Below, in pieces: positions 20,914 through 33,993 of a DNA stretch of 64,000 nt (the stretch's first letter is position 1; each line of letters opens with the position of its first letter). The DNA is from Phaeodactylum tricornutum CCAP 1055/1. Lineage: Eukaryota > Bacillariophyta > Bacillariophyceae > Surirellales > Neidiaceae. The position numbers were made by a program, and so were the translations under genes. The DNA lies in assembly GCF_000150955.2 (NCBI RefSeq), contig NC_011692.1:124001-188000 (forward strand), given 5' to 3'. A model generated the notes under the pieces. That model was given only the letters and a program-made list of their open reading frames with translations, was not told the DNA's origin and searched no databases.

Positions 20914-23900
20914 ATGCGGGACGAATCACACACGCTGGACCCGGACATCAACGACGACGTGGATCAGTTCTACCAAGATCTTTACACGCTAGCGTCGTCT
21001 CGTCCCGATACCTGGCTGAACAAACGTCGGACAGTCCTGGTGGAACGGACGCAACGAGCACTCCAACAGCAGGATGAAGCCACCCGTCGAGTACTTCTCG
21101 AATGCGCCAAAGGTAAGACACGTCAACGAAACGTACGAGAATGCTGCGGATATTCGATTCGAAACGCTCCGAGCTTACCATATTGACGGTGAATCCGTAT
21201 TTTCGCTCCTCTGGTTAGATATCACCGGATCGTCACTTAATGCCTACCGCCGCATCGTCCCTATTTACGCCTGGTGTTTGCGAACCGCCGAGGCGGGTGA
21301 TCTCCACGCCAATGACGAAGCACGTCTCTGGTCCGCACTCGCACGTTTGCTTGACGAAGCCGGTGACGCCCAGCTGTTGGACGACACTGTGGCGATATTG
21401 TCACAGCCTCCGCCGACGGAGTCCGATCGCCAGCGCTGGACGTCCACCCTCTATACATTGGCCTCCACGTTCGCTCTGGACAGTAGTGACAACACCGACA
21501 ACGCACCAGTTTTGCCAGCGATCGCCTTGGGATCGGCCTTGGACAGCGCAACTGCTGCGGACCCGTCACCATCCACGACACCGGTGGCGTTGCAGTCGAA
21601 CGATTGGACCGCCCTGCTCCTCTCCTACACGCTCGCCGTCTATACGTCGGAAAATGAGATGGCTTTGGTACGCACCATGCTGCAGCACATTCCGGACGAG
21701 ACTTTCCAGACGACGGTTTGTCCCGCTTTGTTGCTCAAAGTGAAATCACATCCCGATAAGGCGTGGCCGACCGTCACGGGATGGATTCGACACTTCGTGA
21801 CGGGGACGAGTGAGACCACGGTTGTCAGTCCGGATTGGTTAGCGCACGTTGTGAAATGTATACAAAGCCCCAAAAGCACCATTCGAGACGCTGCGGTCCG
21901 ACTCGTACAGGTGTGGGCACGAGCTGCGTCTGCAGGAACCACTTCCAACGGTGTGGTTTTACAGTTTTCCCAGGCATTGGCCGCGTCGAACGCCACTTTA
22001 GTGCCCTCACGAGTGTCGATGTACGAATGCCTGACGGAATTGGCGGAAGTGGTCGATGTCTCACGGCCCGACACGGATTCTTCGATTGTAGATAGCCTCG
22101 GATCAATAGTGGACGGATTGCTGCATCTGCTCGCCAAGGTACCAGCAACCAAGGCGGATCCCAAAGTGGTAATAGGGATGCGAGCACTGCTAGCATGGAC
22201 ATTGCTTCTACGTAATGTCCTCGGTTCGGATGTTGAGGATGACGACAACAACAACGCAAAGGTCTATCGACAAGCCCTGCATACAATGAAGCAACCCCTT
22301 CTGCTCGTGGCTAAACCCTCGACGGACACTGCGGGACCAATACTGTCGTTGCTCTTGTCGCGAGTGCATCCGGATACGTTGGAACCATTGGTCAAGGATT
22401 GGTTCGTGGATTTGCAATTACAGAAAGCCATGGAGACGTGGGTGGAGGTGGCAAACACGAAAAAGACTTTATATTGGGAAGGTTTAGCCTGTTTGTATTT
22501 GACCGTCTTGCACTCCGCGGTGACGTCTCAACCCATACCGTCCTGGGCACACAAAGTCATTGGTACGGGCGGAAACGATGCATGCAATACCAAGACGACG
22601 TGTTTTCTTTATAGTACATCAAATTGCAATGGTCTTTCGCGAATTATCGTGGCTCGCATTGTTGCCTTGTACGTGCAATTGGCTTCGCAACGAAGCGATG
22701 ACGGCAACGCCAGCGAATCATTTGTCAATGCGTTTCCGAGATCGAATAGTATCTCCGCTGCGGCATCGGCCTTGGCTGTGGGTGTCATTTCAATCACGAC
22801 GGGTGAAGACTTGTCGCGGAACGCCGCCACGGACGTGGCCGCGTTACTTGCTTTGTGGAAGACGATTCTGACCTACAAACCCAGCGCAGCACAGACCCTG
22901 ACGCTAGCCTTGGCTGCAGTAGTCAATCAACAAGGTGTGGTCTGGGATAAGCGATCCCGGCAAGAAAATGCCACGCGAGAAGCGCGAGAGTCAGAAATCT
23001 CAGGATTGGCACGGACTAGTTTTCCTATAGATGGTCACGCTGTCCGGAGAGTTGCACATTTGCTCCGAGAAAAGTGTCCTGATGTCGTATCGGTTTGGAT
23101 TTTGATGCACGTGAATTCGTCGCTCAAAACGGAAGGCCACCAACGGACGGCTCTTGTGTTTAACACGTTGCGAGCTCTTCAAAGTACCTTGGATCGTCGC
23201 GATAACACAGCGATCGACGTGGAAATTTGGGCGGCCGAAATTGTTTCTTGGACTGGACATTCGCAATCAAAAGATTCAGCAATTACAAGCGGAGTCTGGC
23301 ACAACGCCGTCTTGAGTTTGACAACGAGTTTGGGAGGCGTGGCGAGCAACTGCTCGTCGGAACTTAACCAAGATGGTTGTGAAGTATCAGCCTACACTGT
23401 AGCTTACAAACTCTGCCACTCTTTGGGAGCGCGCTGGGCCGATCGTTTAAGACACCTCCTGTCGAAGGTGGAAGGCTTGTCAGACCATCAAATTGCCGTC
23501 TATCAGACCCCTTTTGGGACGCTTTACGCGTCTGATGACGAGAAACCAGCTGTGGAACGAAAAGGTGGCAAGAAGCACTTGACGGAAGAGGAAGCGTGGG
23601 AGATACAAATGAAAACAGAAATGGCCGAAAAAAACGAGACGACTAATTCTTCTACAAGCAGACCTCTCTCTGTCGAAGAACAGAGAATTGTTGATTCCCA
23701 GGACAATGTTCGCGGCGAAGTTTCAGCACTTCTCGAGGATGATTACTGTCGGGTACTTCACTCTATTCGCACACTTTGTGCCTCGGATATCGAGCTGGGG
23801 AACACTTGTCTACCAGCTGTCTTTGAAATAATCTTGCAAACAGCCGTCGCGTCCTGCCCCGCTATCTCAAAGCTTCGTACTTTACAGGATGTTAGTTTTG

Positions 23901-26900
23901 TTACCTTGACTACACTTGCCACTTGCGTGTATGAAATACATGAAATACACGCACCCACATTGGCTCAGGCGCTGATGATCAGTTGTCGAAAGGGAACGGC
24001 GGTTGAGGAGGGTATCTTTCACAAGAAAGAAGGTAGAGCTTTGTCCGTGTCACCTTTACCGTCTCCTTGTGCATCGGCGGCTTGCGTAATCTACGAAATG
24101 GATCACTTTGGTGAACCTCTCTCTGGATCTTCCTTTCAGTTCTTGTTCCCTATTGTATACTCTTCTTTGCTGGGACCCCGTACTCCGCCTGGGTGCGAAG
24201 CAGCCGTTCGTGTTTTGGACAGACACACTCTCTTGCTGTCTGGTAGAAGCTCAAGTGAGCTTGTCACCCCACTCCGCAAGGATATGGCGGCTGGTCTCTT
24301 GGGATTGCTCAAGTACGATAGAGCGCAGACATTTCAGGACCCTACGGCGTATGAAGCCTTGGTCGCATGCTATCATATCGACGATTCGAGTAGTTTTCCG
24401 TTGAGTGCAAATGAGTTGGCTCCTCTGCTGGACGAGCGAGGAGCTCTTGGAGGCAAGAACTGCCGAAAGGCAGCAATGCTGGCACTCGCAAAAATTGCGT
24501 CTGTCCAGCGCAAGACAGTCAAAATGAATCCTCTGGTAGAGAACCGAATCTGGTTGAATTGTTTTGAAGAGGATGACGACGTCCGCTCGGAAGCGCAAAA
24601 GGCCTGGGCTATTGTCCACGAAGCTGAGAGTTTCGATTGCAAGGATACACCTCGGCCATCTCCCCTCTACGCAGCGCCTTTGCTTCCTCTTTTGAACAAC
24701 CGCGATAAGTCCATAGTCCACGCAGCAGCTTCTGCGTTTGCTCATGCAATGGCTTTGCATCCCAACTCTGTGAGTAGGAACGTTGAGACTTTGTGTAAAC
24801 TTTACATCGAAGCCTTTCCGACAGCGAGGCAACCAGCTTTGTCTGAAAACCTGTTGAAAGCGGCGAATTCATTGCCAGCCCCCGCGAAGAAAAAGCCGAT
24901 TCTAGCTGGGTTGTCAAGTAAAAAGGTACCGCCAAAGAAGTCAGCTCTCGCTGTCGCCGGTATCGGAAAGCAAAGGACAAGTAAGAAGAAAGCCGCAAGT
25001 TCCGCATTGTTAAAGCCAAAAGAAGAACGCACTCTTGACCCGGAGGCTTTGGAAAGTCAGTTTACAGGAGTAAGAGGTCCAAGCAAGACAGAAGATCAGG
25101 ATTCGCCAGATAGGATCTCGACGCGTCTTGGAGTGCTGAGCGCGTTAGCGGCGACCACGAGCTCCACAATGAGAGTAGAGATGGACGAGACCACCTTGAA
25201 GCTTCTCACGAGCTTTTTGATGGCGTATGGTATTGCGGATAGCAATGATGGTGTAAAAGGTGCAGCACGGAACACTTTGCGAGACGTTGTGGCTTCAAAT
25301 GGTGGCTCGGATGAAGCGATCGCTTTTTTACTCCCACACCTTGAAGCCGTGTTAAGGACTGGAGTGGCCAACGAGGCCGCCCTGAGTTCTTTGCCAATCG
25401 ATAAGGTCCCGCGAGATACTTCTGCTTCCGACAGGCGGAAAGAAGGAGCTGTAGTCGCACTCGGATCAGTCGCTCTTCATTTGAAGGGCCCAGCGAACGA
25501 GGAAAAAGTTGATGGCACTATCGCTATGCTTATTTCTGCACTGAAGACACCGAGTGAAGAGGTTCAGACTAGTATAGCTGACGCCTTGACAAAACTCATG
25601 AAGAAGGGTCGCACACAAGAACGGATCGAAAGTATTCTTACAAGCCTTCTCCATGACTGTCTTTTCGGGGCTACCCTTGCACAAAGACGAGGTGCAGCGT
25701 ACGGTTTATCAGCGGCAATCAAAGGGAGTGGTATCACTGCGTTGAAAAAGTACGACATTGTAAGAAAACTTGAGGAAGTATGTGTGACAGGTGAAGCTAG
25801 TGGCAAAGAAGGGTCACTATTTGCGATCGAACTTCTCAGTGAACGATTGGGTCTGCTATTCGAGCCGTACGTGATAGTTTTACTCCCGGCCTTGCTAAAG
25901 TCTTTCTCAGACACTAGCGACCACGTTCGGATTGCTGCCTCTCACACCGTTGGGCTCATTATGAGTAAGCTTTCTGCTCATGGGGTCAAGTTGGTAATGC
26001 CAGCTGTTCTTAAGGCTTTCGAAGATCCTGCATGGCGAACGAAGCAGGCTTCGATACATATGCTAGGCTCAATGAGTCACTTGGCTCCAAAGCAGCTTGC
26101 ATCTGCCTTACCGAAAGTAGTTCCAAAACTTACTGAGGCGTTTAGTGATACGCACCCAAAAGTTAAACAGAGCGCTCAAGAGGCTTTGGACGAAATCAGT
26201 ACAGTAATCCGCAATCCTGAAATTTCCTCCATAAGTAGTATCCTTCTCAAAGCGCTAACAGATCCAGCAGACAATACAGTTAAAGCCCTCGAAGGGCTAA
26301 TTGAGACAGAGTTCTTACACGCAATTGACGCTCCAAGCCTTGCCCTCATTGTTCCAATTCTTCATCGAGGGCTTAGGGATCGAGGTGCCAACAGCAAACG
26401 CTACGGTGGCCTCATCGCGGGAAATATTTGTACGGTACGCTTTTTGACCGTGTTTCTAGAAGTCATGTGGTCCATATTCTCCTCACCAGTCTCTCATTCG
26501 AATTTAGATGATTAATGACCCAAAAGATTTTGTCCCATACTTACCGACGCTCCTGCCAGATTTGCAAACTGCGCTCCTAGACCCTATCCCTGACGTAAGG
26601 AGCACAGCTGCAAAAGCTCTTGGCTCCTTAACACGCAGTCTTGGTGAGTACATCCTCCCAGACCTTCGTCCATGGCTCATTAGGAAGCTCCGTGACCACA
26701 CCTGCAGCTCTGCAGAGCGCAGCGGCGCAGCACAAGGTCTCACGGAAGTCCTTGTTGCTTCTGGGAGTGCGGTTGTTGATGACGCCATGCGGAATGAAAT
26801 TCTGCCTTTGCGAAGTTATCCCCAAGCCAGCACCCGAGAAGGTGTTCTGTGGATGTTGACATTTCTTCCACCCGCTTTAGGACAAGGTTTTACTCCTCTC

Positions 26901-29900
26901 ATTGATGTATCCTTACCTGCACTAATCAATGGATTGTCAGATGACAGCGAGCCTGTTAGAGATGTTGCAATGCGAGCCGGAAGGGTTCTTATCCGTAGTC
27001 ACGGTAAAGTTCATGTCGATAAGATCCTGCCAAGCCTTGAACTGGGTCTTCGTGACGAGGACTACCGCATTCGTGTTTCGTCCCTCTCGCTTCTGGGAGA
27101 TCTTCTCAGTACAATCGGAGGCACTTCAATGGTTAAGGGAGACGGTGACACACAAGATGACATTCGAAAAGCCGAGCGCGCTCAAGCCCAAATCGCGCTT
27201 GCGCTTGGTCCCGAGACACGACGGCGCGTATACAGTGGACTTTACATGGCGAGAAATGACTCGACACATGCTGTTCGCACTAGCGCAATTCAAGTTTGGA
27301 AAACGGTTGTTAGCGTTACAGCTCGAACTCTTCGAGATATCTTGCCGGTGCTTGTGTCGCAGATCATTGCAAATCTTGCCAGTGGACATGAGGAGCGTAC
27401 GGAAGTTGCTGGTAGGTGTTTGGGCGATGTGGTTAGCAAGCTAGGCGACTCTGTTCTTCCACAGATTATTCCGGTCCTTCGAAACGCTCTGTACGATGGT
27501 GATACAGACACGAAGCGTGGCGTCTGTGTTGGACTAACCGAAGTCATCAACCGTTCAACAAAAGATCAAATTATCAAGTTCATCGAGATAATTGTTAAGG
27601 TGGTGCAGGACGCACTGTCTGACGACGACGAAGTTGTGCGCCAGATGGCGGCAGCTAGCTTTCAAAGTCTACATAGTCTTGTTGGAAGCAGAGCTTTCGA
27701 TGAGGTTGTTCCGTCTCTTATGGTATCGCTTGAGGTTAGCGAAAACGACGAAGTTACTCGAACAAAGGCTCTGAATGGCCTGACAGGAATTCTCAGTATT
27801 CGTAGTCGCGAGTTGCTACCATATATTGTTCCGCGTCTGATCGAGCATCCAATTTCTGCCAATCATGCAAGGGCACTTGCCGGGATCTCGCAAGTGACAG
27901 GAGATACAATCTACCATCATTTTTCATCGATCATCCCTGCGCTTTTGGGCGAACTAGCTAAAGGAGGGTATGATGAGGAAGATGCGGTCAGACAATGTTC
28001 TAGTATGATATGCGCATCCGTCCACGAGGCCGGCGTTAATTGGCTAATTAGAGAGGTTGTCTCAAAATGCGGAAGCGACAAAGCCTCTCTAAGAACAGAA
28101 AGTTGCCGTATGCTTGAGGACATCGTCCGCGAACGTGAGTACTTGGGAAGGTGCTGTTCAGTTTCTCTAGTCTTTGAGTGAGGAAAACTATCACAAACCC
28201 GAGAGAAGCCATAGGCAACCTGTGGGGGTTTCTACAATGAGATTTCTGTCTGACAAAGAGAGCTTTTTATCAAAACCGAATCAATGGATGTTGATTTTGT
28301 CACTCACACTTTTTCTCTCCCAATATTCAGGTGCTGAGAAGAGGGATTTCTACGAACAAATACCTATTATACTTCGGGAGCTTTTGTATCGCCTGAATGA
28401 CGAAGATACTGAAGTTTTGAAAGCAACAAATTCAGCATTCTCCACTCTGACGAAATTCGTCCCTGCCGAAGAGCTCGTCAAACATATCGAGTTTATGCGT
28501 AATCTTCTGGCAAGTATGGTCAGTGACGCAAGAAGACGGAAGGGCGGAGTTGGTGACGGGGAATTCCTCCTGCCAGGATTTAATAGGCCCAAAGGTAAGC
28601 TTCGTTTCGCCATGTGTTCTTTGTTCTGCGAAATGAAGACACCGATTGAAAGTCACCGACCAATCCGTGGGGCGCTTTGATTAGTCTTGCTGATCGCCAT
28701 GTGATAGACTGAATTTGCAATCCCTTCTAGGGCGACTTTTCTAACATTTTCGACGCTTGTTTCTTAGGGCTGGAACCGCTGTTGCCAATTTACCAACGAG
28801 GAATCCTTTACGGAACCCCCTCAATTCGGGAGGTAGCGGCTGCTGGATTAGGAGAGGTACTGACGATAACTTCAACGAAGTATTTGGTTGGGCCGTTTAT
28901 TATCAAAATAACTGGCCCACTGCTCCGTATCGTTGGAGACCGAAACCCAAGCAACGTCAAGATTGCCATTCTAAAGACTTTGGGACTGATTCTTGTAAAA
29001 GGTGGTCCAGCTTTACGAGCCTTTGTCCCGCAGTTCCAAACGACTTTTGTGAAGGCTCTATCTGACCCATCTCGCCAAGTCCGATTAGAAGCGATCGCTG
29101 CACTGTCTCTGTTGATGCCTATCTCATCGCGCGTCGATCCGCTGATTAAAGAACTCGTCTCCGGGGCAGCTGGTAAAGCAATCATTATCGAAGGTGTGGC
29201 TGCGACAGCAGTTCAAGCAGCTACACTTCAAGCCCTCGCTACCGTTTTGAAAATTGGAGGTGCTAAGGCCAAACTTCCGTCTACTATACCTTCAGCTTTG
29301 GACGCGTCGGAAAAACTACTGGAATCTCACGATGAGGGTGTACGCCACGGAGCAGCTAAGGTATTGGGTGAGGCTTGTGCGCTTCTAGGATCCGAGTCCT
29401 CGATCGAAGTCCTCCGTAGTATAGTTGTTAAGCATCATGACAATTCCAGTGACTCACGTCATGGAAAGGCGTGCGCAATTCGATACATTTTATCGACCAA
29501 GGATGGATCCGCGGTAGAAGAAGCAATTCCATCCCTGAAGAAGCTGGTCTGTGAATACTTGTATGATGACAAGAGTATTGTACGTGAATCGGCCTGCGTC
29601 GCGCTTGGTGCCGTCATCGGACGATCTCCCGATACCAAAGTGGCGTTCCGAGACTGCGAATCGGTCTTACTGAAGTTACTCGGAAACTCTAAGGAACCTA
29701 TGGAAATTCATAGAGCCATAGCCAGGGGCTTCTGTGTGGCACTGATGATGATCAAGAAAGATCAACGTATTGAAACAATGGGACTTCCCCTACTAAATGA
29801 ATGCTTGCAGCAAGCTCTAAGTGGATCACAGCGAGTTCAGTTCGCCTATAACGATGTCCTGTGGTTGGCTTTGGATGTGCCTTCAGGTCAGGACGGTCTC

Positions 29901-30005
29901 AAACGCTATAGTGGTATGTCTTTATTTGACAACTCACGGTCCATGACAACACTCCATGGCAAAGTTCTTTCCAAGATCAACAGAATCACCATCTTAGACG
30001 ATTAA
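20914..30005 (+). CDS. GCN1: GCN1, ribosome-associated activator of the GCN2 eIF2-alpha kinase (5 exons)
   Basis: The CDS is join(20914..21112,21174..26434,26508..28134,28331..28594,28768..30005), about 2862 aa. GCN1 is a giant HEAT-repeat scaffold that binds stalled or collided ribosomes and presents uncharged tRNA signals to GCN2. Introns of 61, 73, 196 and 173 nt use GTAAGA, GTACGC, GTGAGT and GTAAGC donors, and each junction restores family sequence, e.g. RPKG-LEPLLPIYQRG at exon 4/5. The eEF3-like core is clear (AIDAPSLALIVPILHRGLRD, then PYLPTLLPDLQTALLDPIPD). HEAT repeats continue through the RWD-binding region to LEAIAALSLL. Exon 2 contains the lysine-rich segment KKKPILAGLSSKKVPPKKS. 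A 51-nt GTATGT...AAAG stretch near the C-terminus (from about 29914) could be a further, in-frame intron. The first acceptor (21174) is the least certain. Confidence 0.93.
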
Positions 30006-30176
30006 AGAGTGCAGTAGCTTCGGCTGATCATGTTTATTTATCATTCATAGCAAAGTATGGTTTCGCCTGCTCGTTGTAGGATTCGAAGCCAACGCTCATT
30101 TCGGATACCCACAAATGTTGGCTCAAGATTGCACCCTTTCTATGCGTAACTGACACTTAAAATTGACCCACATGCA

Positions 30177-31737
30177 TCAGACTGTACCACTCGAACGTTT
30201 CTGCTGCTCATCGTAAACCTCATCAAACGCCTGCCCACAACCACTAAGGAAAGTGCAGAACTCAACGAAATCAATATTACCGGAACCGTCCCTATCCAAA
30301 GCAATCCACAGTGCATTGAAATCAGCAGCTGAAATTCCCAGCTCCCTGTCAGCCATCCATTGTTCAAGTTCTGAAAACGCGAGAAAGTGTTAGTCGCGTT
30401 CCTACGATGGCCGCACAGTCAAGCCACGGTGTTACTTGCGCATGAGACGTACCTTCTTTCTCAATGGTGCCACCCTTGTCTTTATCAATTCGTTGGAATT
30501 CTTCCAACAGGTTTTCGTGGGACAGGGCCCCAGCGGAGGGTGTGATGGATATATTTCTGGCAATTCCACGAATAAAGTGATCCTTGATACGAAGCTCCTG
30601 CTGGCCAAGTCGATAGCGATACAACGCGTACACGGGGACGCAGAAAAGTACAAGACCAAGAATGAGGAAACCCATAAGAGCACCTGTTTTCAACTTTGCG
30701 TCTGGTTCTTGAAATGGGGATACGGTGCACGCTGGATCGCTGCCAACCCCTCCACACCATTCTTCTTCGGTGGGGTAGGACTCTTGATCTAAGGTATCTA
30801 TTTGTAAAGGGACAGGGAGTCTGTCTACAACTTGGACGTTGGTATCTTCGTAGGCTTGCTCGATAGCAGCAATCCACTCGGATTCCTCCATTCTGGTCAG
30901 TTCGGCAATGGCATTGGTCTGCCTCGTCCTGGTGATCAAGTTAATATTGTTCAAGTTGGCGAAGGCAGTGTTGTTGTCAAAGAAAACATATGGGTTGTTT
31001 TGGCTGAAAATTCCATCAATTGTACTGGTCCCCCACAAAGTTCCTGAATCAATCCAACTGAATCTGCCAGGCGGATTAAAGTCGATTACAGCTCTACCAA
31101 GAGCAGCGGAAGAACTGACACGGAATAGTTCCACGTCCCCTGGTCAACAATATGGAAAAAAGTTTCGTTAGAACGCCAGTCGAGGAAGCAAAACATTTAC
31201 CGCCACAATCGAGGAGGAATAAAAGCATTTTTGCTCCAACGTCTTACGCTTACCTTGGTTCTCGTGGGTGCTTGTTCCATACTGGCAAGTGGCGGTAGGT
31301 AAACCGTTCACACCGCAAACTCCTGACCCAATGACATTCTGAGAAGGAGGGTCAAAGGTTTGGTTGCAGAATGACTCTGGGGCTGGGCCATATAGATAGT
31401 ACCCACAGATCCAGATTCTTGAACCGATGATGGTATGGTTGAAGAAGCTGACCCCTTCACTTACAGTATAAGGTAAATCTTGATTAACTCCAGGAATATG
31501 CGGTTTAGGTTTAGCCGGTGTGCCATCCGTATCGTAGTTTTTGACAGAGATCTTCCAAAAGCCCTCATATTGCTTCCAAGTTGGGTCTTGCTCTATGATT
31601 GACGAGGGAATATTGGGATCGTAGCGTTTATCTGTCTCGCCTAAGCAAGGACTAGTTAGTGGGCCGCCGCATTTGAGTGCGTCCGAGCTGGGCATGACGA
31701 CTGCTGCGGCAAAGATGGCAAAAAGGAGAGCGTTCAT
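30177..31737 (-). CDS. EF-hand single-pass membrane protein, copy A (3 exons)
   Basis: The CDS is complement(join(30177..30370,30453..31139,31254..31737)), 454 aa. Introns of 114 and 82 nt are both phase 1 and match the paralogue at 43387-44914. The start is the ATG at 31737 (MNALLFAIF); GTG five codons upstream is not used. The order is: signal peptide (1 to about 20); a lumenal or extracellular domain with Cys pairs, N-glycosylation sites (NHT, NQT) and CNQTFDPPSQNVIGSGVCG; a transmembrane helix (about 308-332, GFLILGLVLFCVPVYALY); then two cytosolic EF-hands, loops DKDKGGTIEKEE (380-391) and DRDGSGNIDFVE (416-427), both with complete Ca2+ ligands. The fold of the outer domain is not recognised. 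A Ca2+-responsive membrane sensor is an inference. The upstream 293 bp are duplicated beyond the retroelement. Confidence 0.85.
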
Positions 31738-32031
31738 AATACTTTTTTTCACGCGATCAGCTGGTCCGGAAAATTTGTGTGCAAGCCGAGCTAACTGTAA
31801 CTGTAAATTATGAGGATAGGCGTCGAATTCACCACCACGGGCACGCTGTAGTCTCTTTTCTTTTTGCTACAGTGACATGGACTTGCATCAACACCGACGG
31901 ATGGTTCACTGTCAGTTCTTGAGACACTAGAGAAGATGGAATTCATAACTGTTCCAGATATGTTCTCTTTTACGTGAAAGCAGGATTCGACAAAATATGT
32001 TCTGGTATAATTTGTCCCGAAAACGCGGGTG
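31271..32031. repeat. left copy of a tandem segmental duplication (EF-hand gene A exon 1 part plus promoter)
   Basis: This segment, from within exon 1 to the base before the retroelement, recurs at 38675-39322 on the far side of the element. The two copies are almost identical: I see two substitutions plus one 116-nt deletion in the right copy. The left copy belongs to the intact gene. Confidence 0.9.
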
Positions 32032-32492
32032 TGTTACTTATTAACAAATTTAGGTGACAGAAGTGGAGAGACTTTTCATATGTATACGAATTCATGTTTC
32101 GTCATACGTGGACAACTCTTCCTTATGACCCAAGCGACGGATGAACCTAACCAAGAAACCCAAGTGTCGCGGTACATTAGTCAAGGTCAATATGTGAAAG
32201 GAGCCTGAATCAAAAGGGGTTCACGAAAGCAGCATTTACATTTCAAAAGGGATAGAACAAATCTCTCTACACAGAATTACGTGAGATTGGCAAGAACTCC
32301 AATTCTAACATTGGATCTCACCACATTCGTTTTCATACGTCAAGTCCCACGGATTTAGTATGGTTTCCGGCAAGCAGGAAACAGTATAGATTATACGCGC
32401 AATGTAAACTATAATCTAGCGATTGAATGCACTCGAACGTTAGATTGTCGTAAACGCCCTAGTAAGTGGTGCAATACTACTGCTAAAACAAC
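32032..32492 (+). repeat. 5' LTR of the copia element
   Basis: It matches 38214-38674 at all but one position over 461 bp. It lies directly beside the duplicated promoter of EF-hand gene A. Confidence 0.93.
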
Positions 32493-32527
32493 ACGCTTCC
32501 GCTGCGCAGACACAGCAAGCAATACCC

Positions 32528-33969
32528 ATGGTCAGCACTAGATCAGTCAGGGTACAACCCCCCTCAGAGGGAGGTCCCGTCGGAGCCGACGATCCGTCCG
32601 TAGGAGATCCACCTCCTTCAGACGACGATGGCGAAGACGACGACGACGCAGGAACGGAACCCAGCAACGGCTCCAGTCTTCCAGCTCAAGTGGTTTGCGT
32701 CCATCAAACTCCACGCTTTTCCATCTCACCCAGTCTCTCGCAGGGACGTCGGGCGATATTGGACTACAGCATTCCGAAGATCGCGAAGCTTTATGTTTCG
32801 GCAACGAAGCCGCTCTCGAAAACTGAATTCGACATCAAGGCAGGTGCTCTCACACCTTTACTTTCGAGTCTGGCACTCAGGGCTCGAGAGCACGGATGGC
32901 ATGGACACGGAAGTAACGGAATTCTCAAAATTCCAAATAACATCACTATTCCGAACGGCGCCAGCAAGTCGCTCATCAAGGAATACGGTCAAATCTCCCT
33001 TCCCCACATCCGCAACTATGTCGGTACATTTGCGAACACCAAAACTCGTGAAGTACAAGATGACGAGGCACTCTACCAGTGCTTGAAAGTATCGCTCACG
33101 CACGAAGCAATGGCGAAAATCAATCTCTACGAAACTGAATGGACGGTTGCAGGTGAGCCATCTGGAGTCGCAATGCTCAAGGTAATCATTCGACACGCAT
33201 ACGTTGATACAAATGCGACGACAATGCATGTATGACGAAACTTAGCAAGCTTGACTCATACATGGAGTCTCTCGCGGAACACAATGTTACTCTTTTCAAT
33301 GAGTATGTTTATGAGCAGCTCCACGCTCTGACAGCTCGCGGCGAACAAACTCTTGATTTACTTCCGAATCTTTTCAAAGGATACGAAGCGGCCAAGGATA
33401 CGCAATTTTTGGAATACATCCGCAAGAAGAAAGCCGAATTTGAGGAGGGAACAGTCTTTTTGGAGCCGGAAATTTTAATGTCGCAAGCATCTATCAAATA
33501 TCGAACTTTGGTGGAGAAAGGAGAGTGGGATGCCCCATCCGAAAGCGAAGCGAAGATTCTAGCTCTAACTACCCAAGTCAAGGAACTTCAGGCAAAGAAG
33601 TCAGAGAAACCTAAGTCTAAAGCTAAGGGTGACTCAAAAAGGAAGAAGAAGAAAGGGAAGAAATCCGATAAACCAAAAACGGACAAGTATGCTTCACTAA
33701 AGAAGCCAAGCGCGTCAGAACCTCACACAAAGACTTTTGACGGAGACAAGATTAAGTTCTGTACTAACCATCAAGCTTGGGGCACGCATTTGGCAAGCGA
33801 ATGCAAGGGATACGGACTCGAAAAGGATTCCAATGGAAAACCAATTCCAAAAGGATCTGAACCTAATGCCACAGACAAGAAAGGCCCGCCCTCAAAGTCA
33901 CACGCCGCAATCATGCGGATGAGCAAGGCCCTAACAACCGAAATCGAGAAGGCCGAGACCGAAGAATGA
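32528..33969 (+). mobile_element. gag region of the copia element
   Basis: A hydrophilic region follows the 5' LTR, with a lysine-rich stretch (KRKKKKGKKSDKPK) and a possible Cys/His nucleic-acid-binding knuckle near the end (KFCTNHQAWGTHLASECKG). By position and composition it is the capsid/nucleocapsid part of the element. Confidence 0.75.
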
Positions 33970-33993
33970 CGTGAGCGTCCATGTTGTTGAGAG

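Noticed and set aside
30177-30200. C-terminus of EF-hand copy A (SSGTV) as a class I PDZ ligand for the neighbouring PDZ-like proteins
   Set aside because: The -2 position is Gly rather than Ser/Thr, and copy B ends QQKM, so the motif rule is not met in either paralogue.
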